Below, piece by piece: positions 5,664 to 5,751 of a stretch of DNA of 5,751 nucleotides. Under the pieces are notes generated by a model. The model did not search any database. It had not been told where the DNA came from and saw nothing but the letters and a program-made list of their open reading frames with translations. Where the stretch lies: assembly GCA_038200385.1 (NCBI GenBank), contig JBBPYA010000207.1:1-5751 (forward strand), given 5' to 3'. The stretch is from JBBPYA01 sp038200385 (GTDB lineage: Bacteria; Actinomycetota; Actinomycetes; Mycobacteriales; Geodermatophilaceae). Every line of letters begins with the position of its first letter. The stretch's first letter is position 1. A program made the position numbers and the translations under genes.

Positions 5664-5751
5664 CGGCGCGCTCCGCGGCTGGGGGCGGGCGGCAGAGGCG
5701 CCCACCCCCGTTCGGCGGGCACCGACGCCGGCGGGGCCGTGACCACCGACG
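5660..5751 (-). CDS. C-terminal end of an unidentified upstream gene (partial)
   Basis: From the right edge, one minus-strand frame is open for 29 codons and ends at TGA 5662-5660. The visible residues are Pro-, Ala- and Arg-rich (it ends APLPPAPSRGARR), a plausible disordered tail, and about 26 of 29 codons end in G or C. The stop overlaps GTG 5663 of the ATPase by 4 nt, the same arrangement as three junctions further along this operon, which is the best argument that it is real coding sequence. In other tad loci the gene before tadA often encodes a CpaE/TadZ-like ATPase or a SAF/CpaB-like protein, but nothing visible here tells which. The other minus-strand frames are also open over this short stretch, so the call is tentative. 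Confidence 0.5.
   Translation of the reverse strand, partial: SVVTAPPASVPAERGWAPLPPAPSRGARR
5671..5674 (-). promoter_or_regulatory. Ribosome binding site that supports the ATPase start at 5663
   Basis: On the minus strand GGAG lies 7 nt before GTG 5663. It is inside the last codons of the upstream frame and, with the GTGA overlap, is the main reason for choosing 5663 over 5705. Confidence 0.5.

Overview
The window is very GC-rich (by eye well above 70%) with strong G/C bias at third codon positions, many GTG starts and closely packed genes. This points to a high-GC actinobacterium; the genus cannot be told from the sequence. Every gene I can support lies on the minus strand, so the window is read from right to left. 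Long open frames on the plus strand are antisense shadows of these genes.

Layout in transcription order: the last 29 codons of an unidentified upstream gene (5751-5660); a TadA/CpaF-type secretion ATPase (5663-4188); a TadB-like inner-membrane platform protein (4191-3325); a TadC-like platform protein (3335-2355); a 101-nt gap; an 85-aa small membrane protein in the place usually taken by the Flp pilin (2253-1996); two TadE-like pseudopilins (1967-1572 and 1575-1138); a short TadG/TadE-like protein (1141-710); and the start of a multi-membrane-segment protein with a LysM domain that runs off the left edge (690-1). This is a Tad/Flp-type (tight adherence) type IV pilus or secretion locus in actinobacterial arrangement: ATPase motor, two T2SF-fold platform proteins, then small pilin-like substrates.

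The genes appear to form one co-directional transcription unit. Four junctions are 4-nt GTGA/ATGA overlaps; at the three ATGA ones the downstream gene has no clear Shine-Dalgarno site. The genes that follow a gap (small protein, first TadE, LysM protein) each have a strong one. The GTGA junction at 5660-5663, with a GGAG site 7 nt upstream, also argues that the ATPase starts at 5663 rather than at the longer GTG start 5705.

The most interesting points are the 85-aa candidate pilin, which has a Flp-like hydrophobic C-terminal half but no glutamate at +5 and a second hydrophobic segment before the putative cleavage site; a GDRG leader motif shared by four consecutive gene products; and the LysM membrane protein closing the visible operon. 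I see no prepilin peptidase, secretin, tRNA, rRNA, CRISPR array, insertion sequence or confident terminator. No stretch longer than about 100 nt is without a gene.
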